Source: Clostridioides difficile ATCC 9689 = DSM 1296
GTDB lineage: Bacteria; Bacillota; Clostridia; Peptostreptococcales; Peptostreptococcaceae
NCBI RefSeq assembly: GCF_001077535.1
Contig: NZ_CP011968.1
Coordinates: 930,001 to 994,000, forward strand
DNA: 64,000 nucleotides
Direction of reading: 5' to 3'
Shown here piece by piece: positions 27,024 to 36,099 of the stretch (positions are counted from its first letter, which is position 1; every line of letters starts with the position of its first letter). The notes under the pieces were generated by a model that was not told the origin of the DNA, searched no databases, and worked only from the letters and a program-made list of their open reading frames with translations. A program made the position numbers and the translations under genes.

Positions 27024-28031
27024 TTACAACATCCATTTAATAAATACACCATAACCTACAGCTGGGTCGTTTTCAATTGCATGTGACACTGCTCCGATTA
27101 TTTTATTATCTTGAACTATTGGAGTACCACTCATACCTTGTACAATACCACCAGTTTGAGCTAAAAGCTTTTTATCTGTAATTTTAATTTTAAAACTTTT
27201 ACTTTCTGGATGTTTTTGGTTTTCTATATCTATAATTTCAATATTATATTTTTTACACTTATTAAAGTTATCTTGTAAAATTATTTGAGCTTTTCCTAAT
27301 TTAACTTCATCTAAAGATGCTACTTTATATTTTTTTAACTTGGAAATATCAAAGTTATTAATTTGACCTCTTATTCCAAAATCAGTATTTTCTGTAAAGC
27401 TACCAATAATATTTTCTCGTTTTGCATTTATACATCCAACACTACCTTTATAAGATTTTTCTATATTAAGGTGCTTAGTTGTAGAAATTGAACCTGTTTT
27501 AATAGGTATTTTTCTTGCATTACCAACACTTATTGGATGACCTACAGCTCCAAACTCTGATGTATCTGGATTGATATACGTTAAAGTAGCAAATCCAGAA
27601 AGTAAATTGTTAAAACTAATTTTTTCTAATATGTGTTTGGTAGTTTTCATTGTTATAAGTTGTCCACCTCTATTTAATAAAATAGATACTTGTTTTTCTT
27701 CTGGTAAAGCATTTAAGGTATTGGCAAAGTCACTATATCCATCAACTTCAGCATTATTTACCTTTACTATAGCATCACCTAATCTAAATGGAGATGCTTC
27801 TCCAGGATTTCTAACTATGATATTTTTTAATTCTGCGTCAATTTGAAGTACGTTTCCAATTGGTATTAAATATTCAGGTTCATTTTTTTGTAAATTTTGT
27901 GCATAAATTAAATTATTTGAGAAAAAATATAATAAAAATAAAAATGTTAAAACAATTGTAAATTTTGACTTAGCTAAGTTGGTTTTTTTACTTAAAGTAT
28001 TATTTTTAAAATGAAAATTTTTAAGTTGCAT
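27024..28031 (-). CDS. spoIVB: SpoIVB-like serine peptidase (S55 family) with PDZ domain
   Basis: Secreted or membrane-anchored forespore protease. An N-terminal signal anchor (about 26-45), a PDZ domain (about 60-125, PFRLGDAIVKVNNAEVDGY) and an S55 domain with FGAVGHPI (catalytic His) and GGIVQGMSGTPIVQ (catalytic Ser301) are visible. In Bacillus SpoIVB triggers pro-sigma-K processing. C. difficile sigma-K lacks a pro-sequence, so a different substrate is likely if the species assignment is right. The ATG at 28031 has GAGGTG 4 bases upstream. Length is 335 residues, shorter than Bacillus SpoIVB. Confidence 0.9.
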   Translation of the reverse strand: MQLKNFHFKNNTLSKKTNLAKSKFTIVLTFLFLLYFFSNNLIYAQNLQKNEPEYLIPIGNVLQIDAELKNIIVRNPGEASPFRLGDAIVKVNNAEVDGYSDFANTLNALPEEKQVSILLNRGGQLITMKTTKHILEKISFNNLLSGFATLTYINPDTSEFGAVGHPISVGNARKIPIKTGSISTTKHLNIEKSYKGSVGCINAKRENIIGSFTENTDFGIRGQINNFDISKLKKYKVASLDEVKLGKAQIILQDNFNKCKKYNIEIIDIENQKHPESKSFKIKITDKKLLAQTGGIVQGMSGTPIVQDNKIIGAVSHAIENDPAVGYGVFIKWML

Positions 28032-28258
28032 AAAACACCTCTTTCTTATTAAATTATTTTAATAATAGAATTGAAGTTTTCTTGCTGCTTCTATATTATG
28101 TTGTGCAAGAATCATGTTTTGATGCTTGGAAAACTAGCTCAATAACACCTTAGTTTTCATAAAAATAAATAAAATAAATAGTGTATATGATAAAATAAAT
28201 ACATATTCATATAAATAAAAATAAACAATAACTGTCTAGCATAAGAAAGGAGCAAAAA

Positions 28259-29143
28259 ATGAAAAAATATAGATTGTTAGTTACTTGTATAATTGCCATG
28301 GGAATCATAATTATAGGAACATCAAATCCAGTTAGCAATTTTTACAAGACTACAAATTTGATTAGTTCAGGAAATATCACAAATGAAAAAGCAGATAAAG
28401 ATGAAAATTCAAACAAAAATAATAAAGATAAAAATGAAGACAAATCTAATTCTAAAAGTAATAAAGATAAGTCATCAGAGGACAAATCGTCAGATAATAA
28501 AAATGAAATTCAAAAAAACAAAAAACTTTTAATTTGTATAGACCCAGGGCATCAAGGAAAAGGAGATAGCAATTTAGAACCAGTAGCTCCAGGTTCTTCC
28601 TCTAAAAAAGCAAGAGTATCTTCAGGAACAGAGGGTATTGCTACAAAAAAGCCAGAATATGTTTTAAACTTAGAAGCATCTCTTGTTTTAAAGAGTATAT
28701 TAGAATCTAAAGGTTATAATGTAATAATGACTAGAGAGACACATGATGTAAATATAAGTAATTCAGAAAGAGCAATACTTGCTAATGACAAAAAAGCAGA
28801 TATGGTTGTAAGAATACATGCAGATAGTTTAAATAATTCTTCAAAAACTGGAGCATCTATATTGATTCCTGAAAAAGATGGAAAATATACAGCTCCTATA
28901 TATGAAGAAAGTAATAAATGTGCTGAATTTATCAAACAGAATATGGAACAATCAGGTATACAAATCAATGGAATCGTTCAAAGAGGTGATTTGACTGGAT
29001 TCAACTGGTCAAAAGTACCAGCTGTATTAGTAGAAATGGGATTTATGAGTAACTATAATGAAGACCAAATGATGTCAAATCCAGACTACCAAAGAAAAAT
29101 GATGCAGTGTATAGCTGATGGATTGGATGCGTATTTTAAATAA
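28259..29143 (+). CDS. N-acetylmuramoyl-L-alanine amidase (Amidase_3), membrane-anchored
   Basis: Zinc-dependent cell-wall amidase. A signal anchor (about 5-22) is followed by a low-complexity linker of Lys, Asn, Asp and Ser (about 43-88), then the catalytic domain with ICIDPGHQGKGDSN (zinc His), a Glu in KPEYVLNLEAS, VRIHADS (zinc His) and LVEMGFMSN (catalytic Glu). Length is 294 residues. AAAGGAGC precedes the ATG. Neighbouring sporulation genes and divergence from the SpoIVB-like gene suggest a role in spore formation or mother-cell wall remodelling, but vegetative use is possible. Confidence 0.92.
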   Translation: MKKYRLLVTCIIAMGIIIIGTSNPVSNFYKTTNLISSGNITNEKADKDENSNKNNKDKNEDKSNSKSNKDKSSEDKSSDNKNEIQKNKKLLICIDPGHQGKGDSNLEPVAPGSSSKKARVSSGTEGIATKKPEYVLNLEASLVLKSILESKGYNVIMTRETHDVNISNSERAILANDKKADMVVRIHADSLNNSSKTGASILIPEKDGKYTAPIYEESNKCAEFIKQNMEQSGIQINGIVQRGDLTGFNWSKVPAVLVEMGFMSNYNEDQMMSNPDYQRKMMQCIADGLDAYFK

Positions 29144-29150
29144 GATATGA

Positions 29151-29204
29151 ATAGAGAAAAAGTTAGGTTGGTATTATTTTCCTAATTTTTATCTCTATTT
29201 TTTA
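29151..29204 (+). terminator. Terminator after amidase gene
   Basis: ATAGAGAAAAAGTTAGG (29151-29167) pairs with CCTAATTTTTATCTCTAT (29181-29198) with one bulge, followed by a run of Ts. Confidence 0.8.
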
Positions 29205-29344
29205 TTGTACATAACACAAAGAAGAAGTTTATTTTAGGTTAAATTGTCGTAAATATAACTAAAAATATTGGGAATACTTGATTTAAGTTTAAAAAGAATA
29301 TATTATAGTATAGAATGTGTAAAATTTTTTTGAGAGGTGTTGAA

Positions 29345-30895
29345 ATGCTAGTAGTAGAAAATGTGAGTCATGGATTTGGTGCGAGAACAATATTAGAAAA
29401 TGTATCCTTTAGACTTAGAAAAGGTGAACATATTGCACTAGTTGGTGCTAATGGAGAAGGAAAATCGAGTTTTTTAAATATAATAACAAAGAAGCTTATG
29501 CCAGATGCTGGAAATATAAAATGGTCTTCAAGAGCTACAGTAGGTTACTTAGACCAACATACGGTATTAAGCAAGGGAAAAACTATAAGAGAAGTGCTTA
29601 GAGAGGCTTTTAAGCATATGTTTGACTTAGAGCAAGAAATGATTGCTATGTATGACAAAATGGGAGAAGCTAGTGATGATGAAATGAGTAAGCTTCTTGA
29701 AGAAACAGCAGAGATACAAACTATACTTGAAAATAGTGGTTTTTATATGATAGATGCAAAGATACAAGAAGTTGCAAATGGTCTTGGTCTTGGAGAAATT
29801 GGTCTTGATAAAGATGTAACTGACTTAAGTGGAGGGCAAAGAACAAAAGTACTTCTTACTAAACTTCTACTTGAAAATCCAACTATTCTTATATTGGATG
29901 AGCCTACAAACTATTTAGACGAAGAGCATATAACATGGCTTACTAAGTATCTTCAAGAGTATGAGAATAGTTTTGTCTTAGTTTCTCATGATATTGAATT
30001 TATAAATAATACATGTAATGTAATATATCATATGGAAAATGGAGAGTTAAATAGATATAAAGGAAATTATGATGAATTTGTAAGACTTAATGATATAAAG
30101 AAACGTCAAGAAGAACAAGCTTATGATAAACAAGTTGAAGAAAGAAAAAGACTAGAGGATTTTGTAGCTAGAAATAAAGCTAGAGTAGCAACTAGAGGAA
30201 TGGCTAACAGTAGACAAAAGCAACTTGATAAGATGGAAATATTAGAAAGACCAAAAGAAAAAATAAAACCTACTTTTGCTTTTAAAGATGCTAGAGCAGC
30301 TAGTAAAATAATTTTTGAAACAGAAGATTTAGTTTTAGGGTATGATGAAGCATTGACAAAACCACTTAATTTCCATTTAGAAAGAGGAAAAAAGATTGCC
30401 TTAAAAGGAATGAATGGTATTGGAAAATCTACTCTATTAAAAACTTTACTTGGAATAATAAAACCATTTGAAGGAAATGTTAAATTAGGTGACTATTTGG
30501 AAGTTGGATATTTTGAACAAGAGAGTTCAAGAGAAAATAGTAATACACCTATGGATGAAGTTTGGAGTGAATTTCCAGGGCTTACAAACTTTGAAGTTAG
30601 ACAGGCTCTTGCAAAATGTGGACTTACAAATGAACATATAACGAGTCAAATGAGAGTATTAAGTGGTGGAGAAGCTGCTAAGGTTAGACTTTGCAAAGTA
30701 ATGTTAAAAAATATAAATTTCTTAGTATTAGATGAGCCTACAAATCATTTAGATGTTGAGGCAAAAGATGAATTGAAGAAGGCTATCAAAGAGTTTAAGG
30801 GAACAGTTCTTTTAGTATGTCATGAGCCAGAATTTTATTCAGAAATTGTTGATGATGTATGGAATATAGAAGATTTTACAACTAAAATCGTGTAG
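29345..30895 (+). CDS. ABC-F family ATP-binding protein
   Basis: Soluble tandem-ATPase of the ribosome-binding ABC-F class. First cassette: Walker A GANGEGKSS, signature LSGGQRTK, Walker B LILDEPTNYLD. A charged interdomain linker (about 235-300) follows, then a second cassette with GMNGIGKST, LSGGEAAK and LVLDEPTNHLD. There are no membrane segments and no permease gene nearby. I start at the ATG at 29345, just after GAGAGGTG; an ATG at 29315 lacks a site. The product is 516 residues, closest in layout to the YbiT/YkpA group. It probably acts in translation; antibiotic protection cannot be inferred. Confidence 0.92.
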   Translation: MLVVENVSHGFGARTILENVSFRLRKGEHIALVGANGEGKSSFLNIITKKLMPDAGNIKWSSRATVGYLDQHTVLSKGKTIREVLREAFKHMFDLEQEMIAMYDKMGEASDDEMSKLLEETAEIQTILENSGFYMIDAKIQEVANGLGLGEIGLDKDVTDLSGGQRTKVLLTKLLLENPTILILDEPTNYLDEEHITWLTKYLQEYENSFVLVSHDIEFINNTCNVIYHMENGELNRYKGNYDEFVRLNDIKKRQEEQAYDKQVEERKRLEDFVARNKARVATRGMANSRQKQLDKMEILERPKEKIKPTFAFKDARAASKIIFETEDLVLGYDEALTKPLNFHLERGKKIALKGMNGIGKSTLLKTLLGIIKPFEGNVKLGDYLEVGYFEQESSRENSNTPMDEVWSEFPGLTNFEVRQALAKCGLTNEHITSQMRVLSGGEAAKVRLCKVMLKNINFLVLDEPTNHLDVEAKDELKKAIKEFKGTVLLVCHEPEFYSEIVDDVWNIEDFTTKIV

Positions 30896-30923
30896 TGATT
30901 TAACTTATTGCTGGGGGGATTTC

Positions 30924-31571
30924 ATGAAAAAGTTTCTAAATGTACTTTTTTCAATTTGTATTAGTATTGTTATAATAGTAGGTGTTATTAATTTTACTGT
31001 TGGATTTAAACAACTTTATTATTTTGACATTGATTACTTAAATATATCAGAGTTATCTGGTTTATCTAAAGATGATATAAAATTGAACTACGATTATCTA
31101 ATTGATTATAACTTAAATAAGAATGTGTCTGAGTTCAAATTACCAACATTAAAATCTTCTCCACAAGGGAAGATACATTTTGAAGAAGTCAGGAATATAT
31201 TTCAAAATATAAATAAATTAGCTAAATTATTATTGGTAGTTTCTTTAGTAGGAATTATATTGAGTGTAAAAAATAAAAATATAAAAATCTTAAAAACTAC
31301 ATCAATAACACTTATAATTATGCCATTATTATTAACAGTTCCAATTTTATTAAATTTTGAAAAGTCATTTATTATTTTTCATAAATTATTATTTAGAAAT
31401 GATTATTGGATATTTAATCCCGATTTAGACCCAGTTATAAATATATTGCCAGAGGAATTTTTTTTTCACTCTGGAATGATGATTTTAATATTAATTTTGT
31501 TAGTAAGTATAGTACTGTTTGTAATGTATAAATTATGTAAATCTTTATCAATAAAAATATTTCAATGTTAA
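30924..31571 (+). CDS. TIGR01906/DUF1461 family integral membrane protein
   Basis: A 215-residue membrane protein with an N-terminal membrane helix, an extracellular segment (about 30-90), then three further helices. The FHKLLFRNDYWIFNPDLDPVINILPEEFF motif region before the last helix is diagnostic of this conserved but uncharacterised family. GGGGGGAT precedes the ATG, 28 bases after the ABC-F stop, so both may be co-transcribed. No function is known. Confidence 0.82.
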   Translation: MKKFLNVLFSICISIVIIVGVINFTVGFKQLYYFDIDYLNISELSGLSKDDIKLNYDYLIDYNLNKNVSEFKLPTLKSSPQGKIHFEEVRNIFQNINKLAKLLLVVSLVGIILSVKNKNIKILKTTSITLIIMPLLLTVPILLNFEKSFIIFHKLLFRNDYWIFNPDLDPVINILPEEFFFHSGMMILILILLVSIVLFVMYKLCKSLSIKIFQC

Positions 31572-31637
31572 ATAGAGGGATATTTTTATTTCCAAAATAA
31601 GATAATAAAAAAGGATTAGATTAAAAGTTATACAATA

Positions 31638-31702
31638 AAAATAGCTGTGCAATAATATTTAGACTATGAAAGTAGTTAAAAAATATTTATGCACAGCTAT
31701 TT
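31638..31702. terminator. Bidirectional terminator
   Basis: AAAATAGCTGTGCA (31638-31651) pairs with TGCACAGCTATTT (31690-31702) between the convergent DUF1461 and Cys-rich genes. A- and T-rich flanks allow use from both sides. Confidence 0.82.
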
Positions 31703-31712
31703 ATAATAGAAT

Positions 31713-31973
31713 TTACTTTTTACTAGTGATTTTAACTAAATCTTGAAATTTACTCATAATGTAATTGTAATTATCTTTTTTATGAGGTAATATACAACTA
31801 CTGCAATCTTTGATACCTTTATCTGTATACTTAAAGTTTCCACCACAGTTTTCTCCTAAAGCATACAAAGGACAATAGCAAAATAGACAGTTAAACTCTT
31901 CTGGTTTATTAGTTTTATGACAAGGGAAAAATTCGCAATCTTTGTGATTAAAAAACTTATAATTTTCGCCCAT
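31713..31973 (-). CDS. Cysteine-rich small domain protein
   Basis: An 86-residue protein with nine cysteines in the arrangement NHKDCEFFPCHK, FNCLFCYCPLYALGENCGG and CSSCILPH, matching the Cys-rich small domain found in anaerobes, sometimes fused to cobalamin synthesis proteins. It may bind a metal or iron-sulfur cluster. AGGAGGAAA precedes the ATG. It is a single gene with no obvious partners. Confidence 0.85.
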   Translation of the reverse strand: MGENYKFFNHKDCEFFPCHKTNKPEEFNCLFCYCPLYALGENCGGNFKYTDKGIKDCSSCILPHKKDNYNYIMSKFQDLVKITSKK

Positions 31974-32189
31974 ATTTTCCTCCTAATTAAATAAAATTTA
32001 AATTTTTTATACTATATAAGATTTTGGTGATAATATAATTATACTAAATAATTTTATGAATAGTCGATAATATAGTATTATTAATCATAGTATTAATGGT
32101 ATAATTAGTCAACAGAAAAATAATGTAAAAATAATGTAAGTGTATTTTGTAATTAGAATATGTTTTATAACAAAAAATGAGGTGATTAA

Positions 32190-33473
32190 GTGAAAGAAAT
32201 TCAAGAAAAAGCACTTCTTGTAGGTCTGAATTTGACTACAATAGTGAAAAAAAATGATGATATAGACACTAATGAATCTATGGAAGAATTAAAAGAACTA
32301 ACAAAAGCTGCTGGGGCAGAAGTTGTAGGTAGCTTAATTCAAAATAAACACTCTGTAGATGCAGCTTATTATATAGGAAAAGGTAAAGTAGAAGAAATAA
32401 GAGCCTATAGTGACTCTTTAGATGCTACTTTAGTAATTTTTAATGATGAATTATCTGGTGCTCAAATCAGAAATATAGAGAATGTTGTTGGAAGAAAAGT
32501 AATAGATAGAACTACTTTAATTTTAGATATATTTGCTCAAAGGGCACTTAGCAAAGAAGGTAAATTACAAGTTGAATTAGCACAATTAAAATATAGATTG
32601 CCACGACTTTATGGAATGGGTGGTGAGATGAGTAGAACAGGTGCAGGGATTGGTACTAGAGGTCCTGGAGAACAAAAACTAGAAATAGATAAGAGACATA
32701 TACTTAATAAAGCAGCAGATATAAGACGTGAACTTAAAGAAGTAAAAAAGAATAGAGAGACACAGAGAGTTAAGCGTTTAAAGTCAAATATACCGATTGT
32801 AGCACTTGTTGGGTATACAAATGCAGGAAAATCTACCCTGTTGAACGAATTAATAAAGACACACAAGGATTATGAACAAGAAAAAGAAGTTTTTGTAAAA
32901 GATATGCTTTTTGCAACTTTAGATGTAACCTTGAGAAAGGCTCTTTTGCCGAATAAAAAAGAATTTTTAGTAGTAGATACTGTTGGATTTGTAAGTAAAC
33001 TTCCCCATGATTTAGTAGAAGCGTTTAAGGCAACATTGGAAGAAGTACAGTATGCAGATTTAATCTTACATGTAATTGATGCAACAAATACTAGTTATGA
33101 ATTGCAAAAAAGTACGACTGAAGGTGTATTAAAAGAACTTGGTGTAAATGATAAAAAACATATACTTGTATATAATAAAGTGGACAAGCTAGAATTGGAT
33201 ATATACCCTAAAAGTCAAGAAGATATTGTGTATATTTCTGCAAAACAAGGCATAAATATGGATAAGTTATTAAATATGATAGAAATTGCTTTAATGGAAA
33301 ATACTTATTCAGTAAGTTTGATGTTACCTTATGAGAGAGGTGATATATTTAGTAGAATAAAAGATAAATATAATGTGGAGAATTTTGAGTATGGGGAAAG
33401 TGGTATAACGCTAGATGTAGATTTAGATGAAGAAGATTTTAATATCTATAGAGAGTACATACTAGAAAAATAG
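32190..33473 (+). CDS. hflX: GTPase HflX
   Basis: Ribosome-associated GTPase that rescues or splits stalled ribosomes. The N-terminal HflX domain includes GAEVVGSLIQNKHSVDAAYYIGKGKVEEI and RLPRLYGMGGEMSRTGAGIGTRGPGE. The G domain has GYTNAGKST (G1), DTVGFVSKLP (G3) and YNKVDKL (G4). Length is 427 residues. The GTG start at 32190 follows GAGGTGA. The HEAT-repeat gene starts 7 bases after its stop, so they are probably co-transcribed. Confidence 0.95.
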   Translation: MKEIQEKALLVGLNLTTIVKKNDDIDTNESMEELKELTKAAGAEVVGSLIQNKHSVDAAYYIGKGKVEEIRAYSDSLDATLVIFNDELSGAQIRNIENVVGRKVIDRTTLILDIFAQRALSKEGKLQVELAQLKYRLPRLYGMGGEMSRTGAGIGTRGPGEQKLEIDKRHILNKAADIRRELKEVKKNRETQRVKRLKSNIPIVALVGYTNAGKSTLLNELIKTHKDYEQEKEVFVKDMLFATLDVTLRKALLPNKKEFLVVDTVGFVSKLPHDLVEAFKATLEEVQYADLILHVIDATNTSYELQKSTTEGVLKELGVNDKKHILVYNKVDKLELDIYPKSQEDIVYISAKQGINMDKLLNMIEIALMENTYSVSLMLPYERGDIFSRIKDKYNVENFEYGESGITLDVDLDEEDFNIYREYILEK

Positions 33474-33480
33474 GTTGAAT

Positions 33481-34158
33481 ATGGATATAAACTGGGAAAA
33501 TATAGATAATCTTGAAGATTATTTTATAACCTATCTTCTTTATAAAGAATCTAAAACAGTATCTCAAATTAGTAAAATTAGAAATATTTCAAGTACTGAA
33601 GCAAGTGAGCAACTTATACAAGCAAAGTTAAAAATAAAGGAAATGCAAAAAGATGATTTTGAGGCATCTAAGGATATTTTGGATAAATTTCTAGAACTAG
33701 ATAAAATTAAGAGACTTGATTTTATGGATAGCTTAGATGACGAAAAAATGGTATACTTTAAGAGAAAGGTTTTCAAAAGAATCCTTGTAGAAAAAAATGC
33801 TGAAGATTTAATTGTTTTAATTTGGGCGACAGGTGAGCTAAAAGATGATAGGTTTTTGAAATTGCTTCATCAGCTCACAAACCACAGACACTCAGATATT
33901 AGAAGAATAACTTATTCAGCAATCAGAAAGATTGAATCACCAAGTAGTAGAGAAGTACTGCAAAAAGGTCTCTACGACAAAAATGCACAGACTAGGCAGT
34001 ACTGTGCAAAAGCTCTTTCAAAATTGGGAGATGAAAACAGTTTAAAGATTTTACAGCAGTTGAAAGACAAGAATAAGAATTTTGAAAAAGAATATGTGCT
34101 TAGAGCTTATGACGAAGCCATTAAGTCATTGGAAAATGCAAAAAATTTGAAAAAGTAA
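33481..34158 (+). CDS. HEAT-repeat protein
   Basis: A 225-residue helical protein. The N-terminal part has a possible winged-helix or helix-turn-helix segment (KTVSQISKIRNISSTEASEQL); the C-terminal part contains HEAT-like helical pairs with HSDIRRITYSAIRKI and NAQTRQYCAKALSKLGDENSLKILQQL. It lies directly after hflX. The ATG at 33481 is my choice; a TTG two codons earlier at 33475 overlaps the gap and is possible, and the ribosome site is weak either way, suggesting coupling to hflX translation. Function unknown. Confidence 0.75.
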   Translation: MDINWENIDNLEDYFITYLLYKESKTVSQISKIRNISSTEASEQLIQAKLKIKEMQKDDFEASKDILDKFLELDKIKRLDFMDSLDDEKMVYFKRKVFKRILVEKNAEDLIVLIWATGELKDDRFLKLLHQLTNHRHSDIRRITYSAIRKIESPSSREVLQKGLYDKNAQTRQYCAKALSKLGDENSLKILQQLKDKNKNFEKEYVLRAYDEAIKSLENAKNLKK

Positions 34159-34243
34159 TTTTTTATTAAAGCAATTTGTTTGCTTAATGATGTATTTCTA
34201 AAGTTTAACAAGGTAATAAATAAATTAATGGGAGGGGTTTCAA

Positions 34244-34687
34244 ATGATAGTAAGACGTTGTGCAGGTGGAGTAGTGTTTTATGCTAATAAAGTACTTATT
34301 GTAAAAAATGATAGGGGTGAATGGACACTTCCAAAAGGAAAGATACTAGGAGGGGGACTTCCATATGAGAGTGCTGTTCAAAGAGTTAAAGTAGAAACTG
34401 GCATAGATGCTAAAATGATAGATGTGGCTGGCGATACTATGTATGAATTTTTCTCAAGAAGTAGACAACAAGAAGTTTGTAATGCAATAATGTGGTATGT
34501 TATGGAAGCTTGTAACACTGATTGTGTACTTGCTCCTGAATTTCAAGAAGGTGGATTTTATAAAGTAAAGGATGCTTTAGAAATGTTATCACATCATAAA
34601 GAGCAAGCTTTAGTAGAAGTATCTTATAAAAAGTTTAAGGAATTAAAGAAATTAGTTTCAGAGGGCGATGATGTTCCAGCAAATTAA
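34244..34687 (+). CDS. Nudix-fold protein with a degenerate Nudix box
   Basis: A 147-residue Nudix-domain protein. WTLPKGKILGGGLPYESAVQRVKVETGI aligns with the Nudix box, but the canonical REVxEE core reads QRVKVE here: Arg is Gln, the first catalytic Glu is Arg, and the next Glu is Val. The GGGLPYE glycines and first Glu and the final ETG remain. This suggests weak, altered or absent pyrophosphatase activity, perhaps a nucleotide sensor. GGGAGGGG precedes the ATG, and a terminator follows. Confidence 0.85.
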   Translation: MIVRRCAGGVVFYANKVLIVKNDRGEWTLPKGKILGGGLPYESAVQRVKVETGIDAKMIDVAGDTMYEFFSRSRQQEVCNAIMWYVMEACNTDCVLAPEFQEGGFYKVKDALEMLSHHKEQALVEVSYKKFKELKKLVSEGDDVPAN

Positions 34688-34709
34688 TTGTGAATTTAGA
34701 GGATTCTGA

Positions 34710-34734
34710 GGAAGGGATAGCCCCTTCCTTTTTT
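34710..34734 (+). terminator. Terminator after Nudix-like gene
   Basis: GGAAGGG (34710-34716) pairs with CCCTTCC (34722-34728) with a 5-base loop and six Ts. Confidence 0.92.
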
Positions 34735-34991
34735 AATTGAAGCAGTTTTAAGCGTAAATTATATAGTCTCTTTAAACTATGATTTATCAATTTAGAGATT
34801 TAGTAGTTTATATTTAAAATCAGTAAGATATATTTAAAATAAAAATTAAAAAGTATACAATTTTATTATATAATTGTCTTATGATGTTGATTAAAGAATT
34901 ATTAAAAGTCCATTTATTTTTAAATAGAATAATTTTATAAATATATATTTGATGTGTATATTAGAAAATGATTAAAATAGGAGGAAATACA
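34735..34991. other. Intergenic region before yigZ
   Basis: About 255 AT-rich bases with no recognisable RNA gene or regulatory motif. A weak inverted repeat around 34765-34805 (TCTCTTTAAACTA / TTTAGAGA) is noted but has no T-run. Confidence 0.3.
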
Positions 34992-35636
34992 ATGAGCAAT
35001 TACAGGACATTACATGAATTTGGAACGGATGAAATAACGATTGAAAAGTCTGTTTTTATTGGATATGCTAAGCCTATAAAGAGTGAAGAAGAAGCATTAG
35101 AGTTTATAAATGAAATAAAGAAAAAGCATAAAGATGCAACTCACAATGTGTGGGCTTATACTGTAGGTAAAAATATGAATATACAAAGATATAGTGATGA
35201 TGGAGAACCACAAGGAACAGCTGGGATACCTACATTAGAGGTTATAAAAAAAGAAGATTTGAGAGATGTAGCGGTTGTTGTTACTAGGTATTTTGGAGGA
35301 ACAAAATTAGGTGCAGGTGGTCTAGTTAGAGCTTATACAAAAGGTGCTAAACTGGGACTTGAAGCAGGTAAGATAATTTATAAGGTAATGTATCAAGAAG
35401 TTAAGGTTAAGATAGATTATACTCAACTTGGAAAAGTGCAAAATGAGTTAATGAATTTGGGGTATTTTATAAAAGATACTGTATATGAGGATAATGTTGA
35501 AATAGTAGTATATTCAAGATTAGAAGATGTAGAGAAATTATCAGAAAAAATGATTGATATAACAAGTGGAACAGGAAAAATAGTTTTAGGAGAGGAATTT
35601 TATTTGTCTGAACAAAATGGAGAAATTTTAATATAA
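34992..35636 (+). CDS. yigZ: YigZ/IMPACT family protein
   Basis: Conserved soluble protein of the YigZ/YvyE family. The N-terminal UPF0029 domain contains KKHKDATHNVWAYTVG, RYSDDGEPQGTAGIP and TRYFGGTKLGAGGLVRAY; a small C-terminal domain follows from about residue 130. I use the ATG at 34992, preceded by AGGAGGAAATA; the upstream ATG at 34968 would include that site. The product is 214 residues. The eukaryotic relative regulates Gcn2; the bacterial role is not settled. Confidence 0.93.
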   Translation: MSNYRTLHEFGTDEITIEKSVFIGYAKPIKSEEEALEFINEIKKKHKDATHNVWAYTVGKNMNIQRYSDDGEPQGTAGIPTLEVIKKEDLRDVAVVVTRYFGGTKLGAGGLVRAYTKGAKLGLEAGKIIYKVMYQEVKVKIDYTQLGKVQNELMNLGYFIKDTVYEDNVEIVVYSRLEDVEKLSEKMIDITSGTGKIVLGEEFYLSEQNGEILI

Positions 35637-35693
35637 TCTAAAAGGTTATTAGAATAGTTAATACCTCAAATAGCCAATTAGTATTTTTAAGTG

Positions 35694-35738
35694 AAAAGCC
35701 ATTAAATTGATTTAATCTAAATCAATTTAATGGCTTTT
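35694..35738. terminator. Bidirectional terminator overlapping the 3' end of the TSUP gene
   Basis: A perfect 20-bp stem: AAAAGCCATTAAATTGATTT (35694-35713) pairs with AAATCAATTTAATGGCTTTT (35719-35738), ending in Ts on either strand. It lies between convergent yigZ and the TSUP gene. The stop codon of the TSUP gene at 35722-35724 lies inside the right arm, so its last codons form part of the hairpin. Confidence 0.9.
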
Positions 35739-36099
35739 TATCGGATTTTGCACAGAATCCTTTTTTTACTTCAAATAAACCGACTAAAAGTAAAAATATC
35801 CCAAATATTTTTTTTAATATATCTGAAGACAGATAATTAGCTAATAGTGAACCAAATACAGCTCCTAAAACCCCAAACACAGCTATAGGTATAACCAATT
35901 TAAAAATTACATTTTTATTTTTTATATGTATAGCAAGTGCTATAAGTGTCATAGGGATAGATGAAAGTAAATTTACGCTTTGTGCTATTTTAGTGTCTAT
36001 GCCAGCAAGTAAAACGAGTGCAGGTATAAGGATTGTTCCTCCACCCATTCCCATTCCTCCAATAATTCCTGCAAAAAATCCAATTAGAGCAAATAACAT
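35722..36099 (-). CDS. Half-size TSUP (TauE/SafE) membrane protein, second of a pair
   Basis: A 125-residue membrane protein with four hydrophobic segments and the TSUP signature FFAGIIGGMGMGGGTILIPALVLL. Full-length sulfite-exporter TauE/SafE proteins are about 250 residues with two such repeats; this is one repeat. Its ATG overlaps the stop of the upstream half by one base (TAATG), so the two are translationally coupled and probably form a heterodimer. Exported or imported substrate (a sulfur or carbon anion) is unknown. Confidence 0.88.
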   Translation of the reverse strand: MLFALIGFFAGIIGGMGMGGGTILIPALVLLAGIDTKIAQSVNLLSSIPMTLIALAIHIKNKNVIFKLVIPIAVFGVLGAVFGSLLANYLSSDILKKIFGIFLLLVGLFEVKKGFCAKSDKKPLN

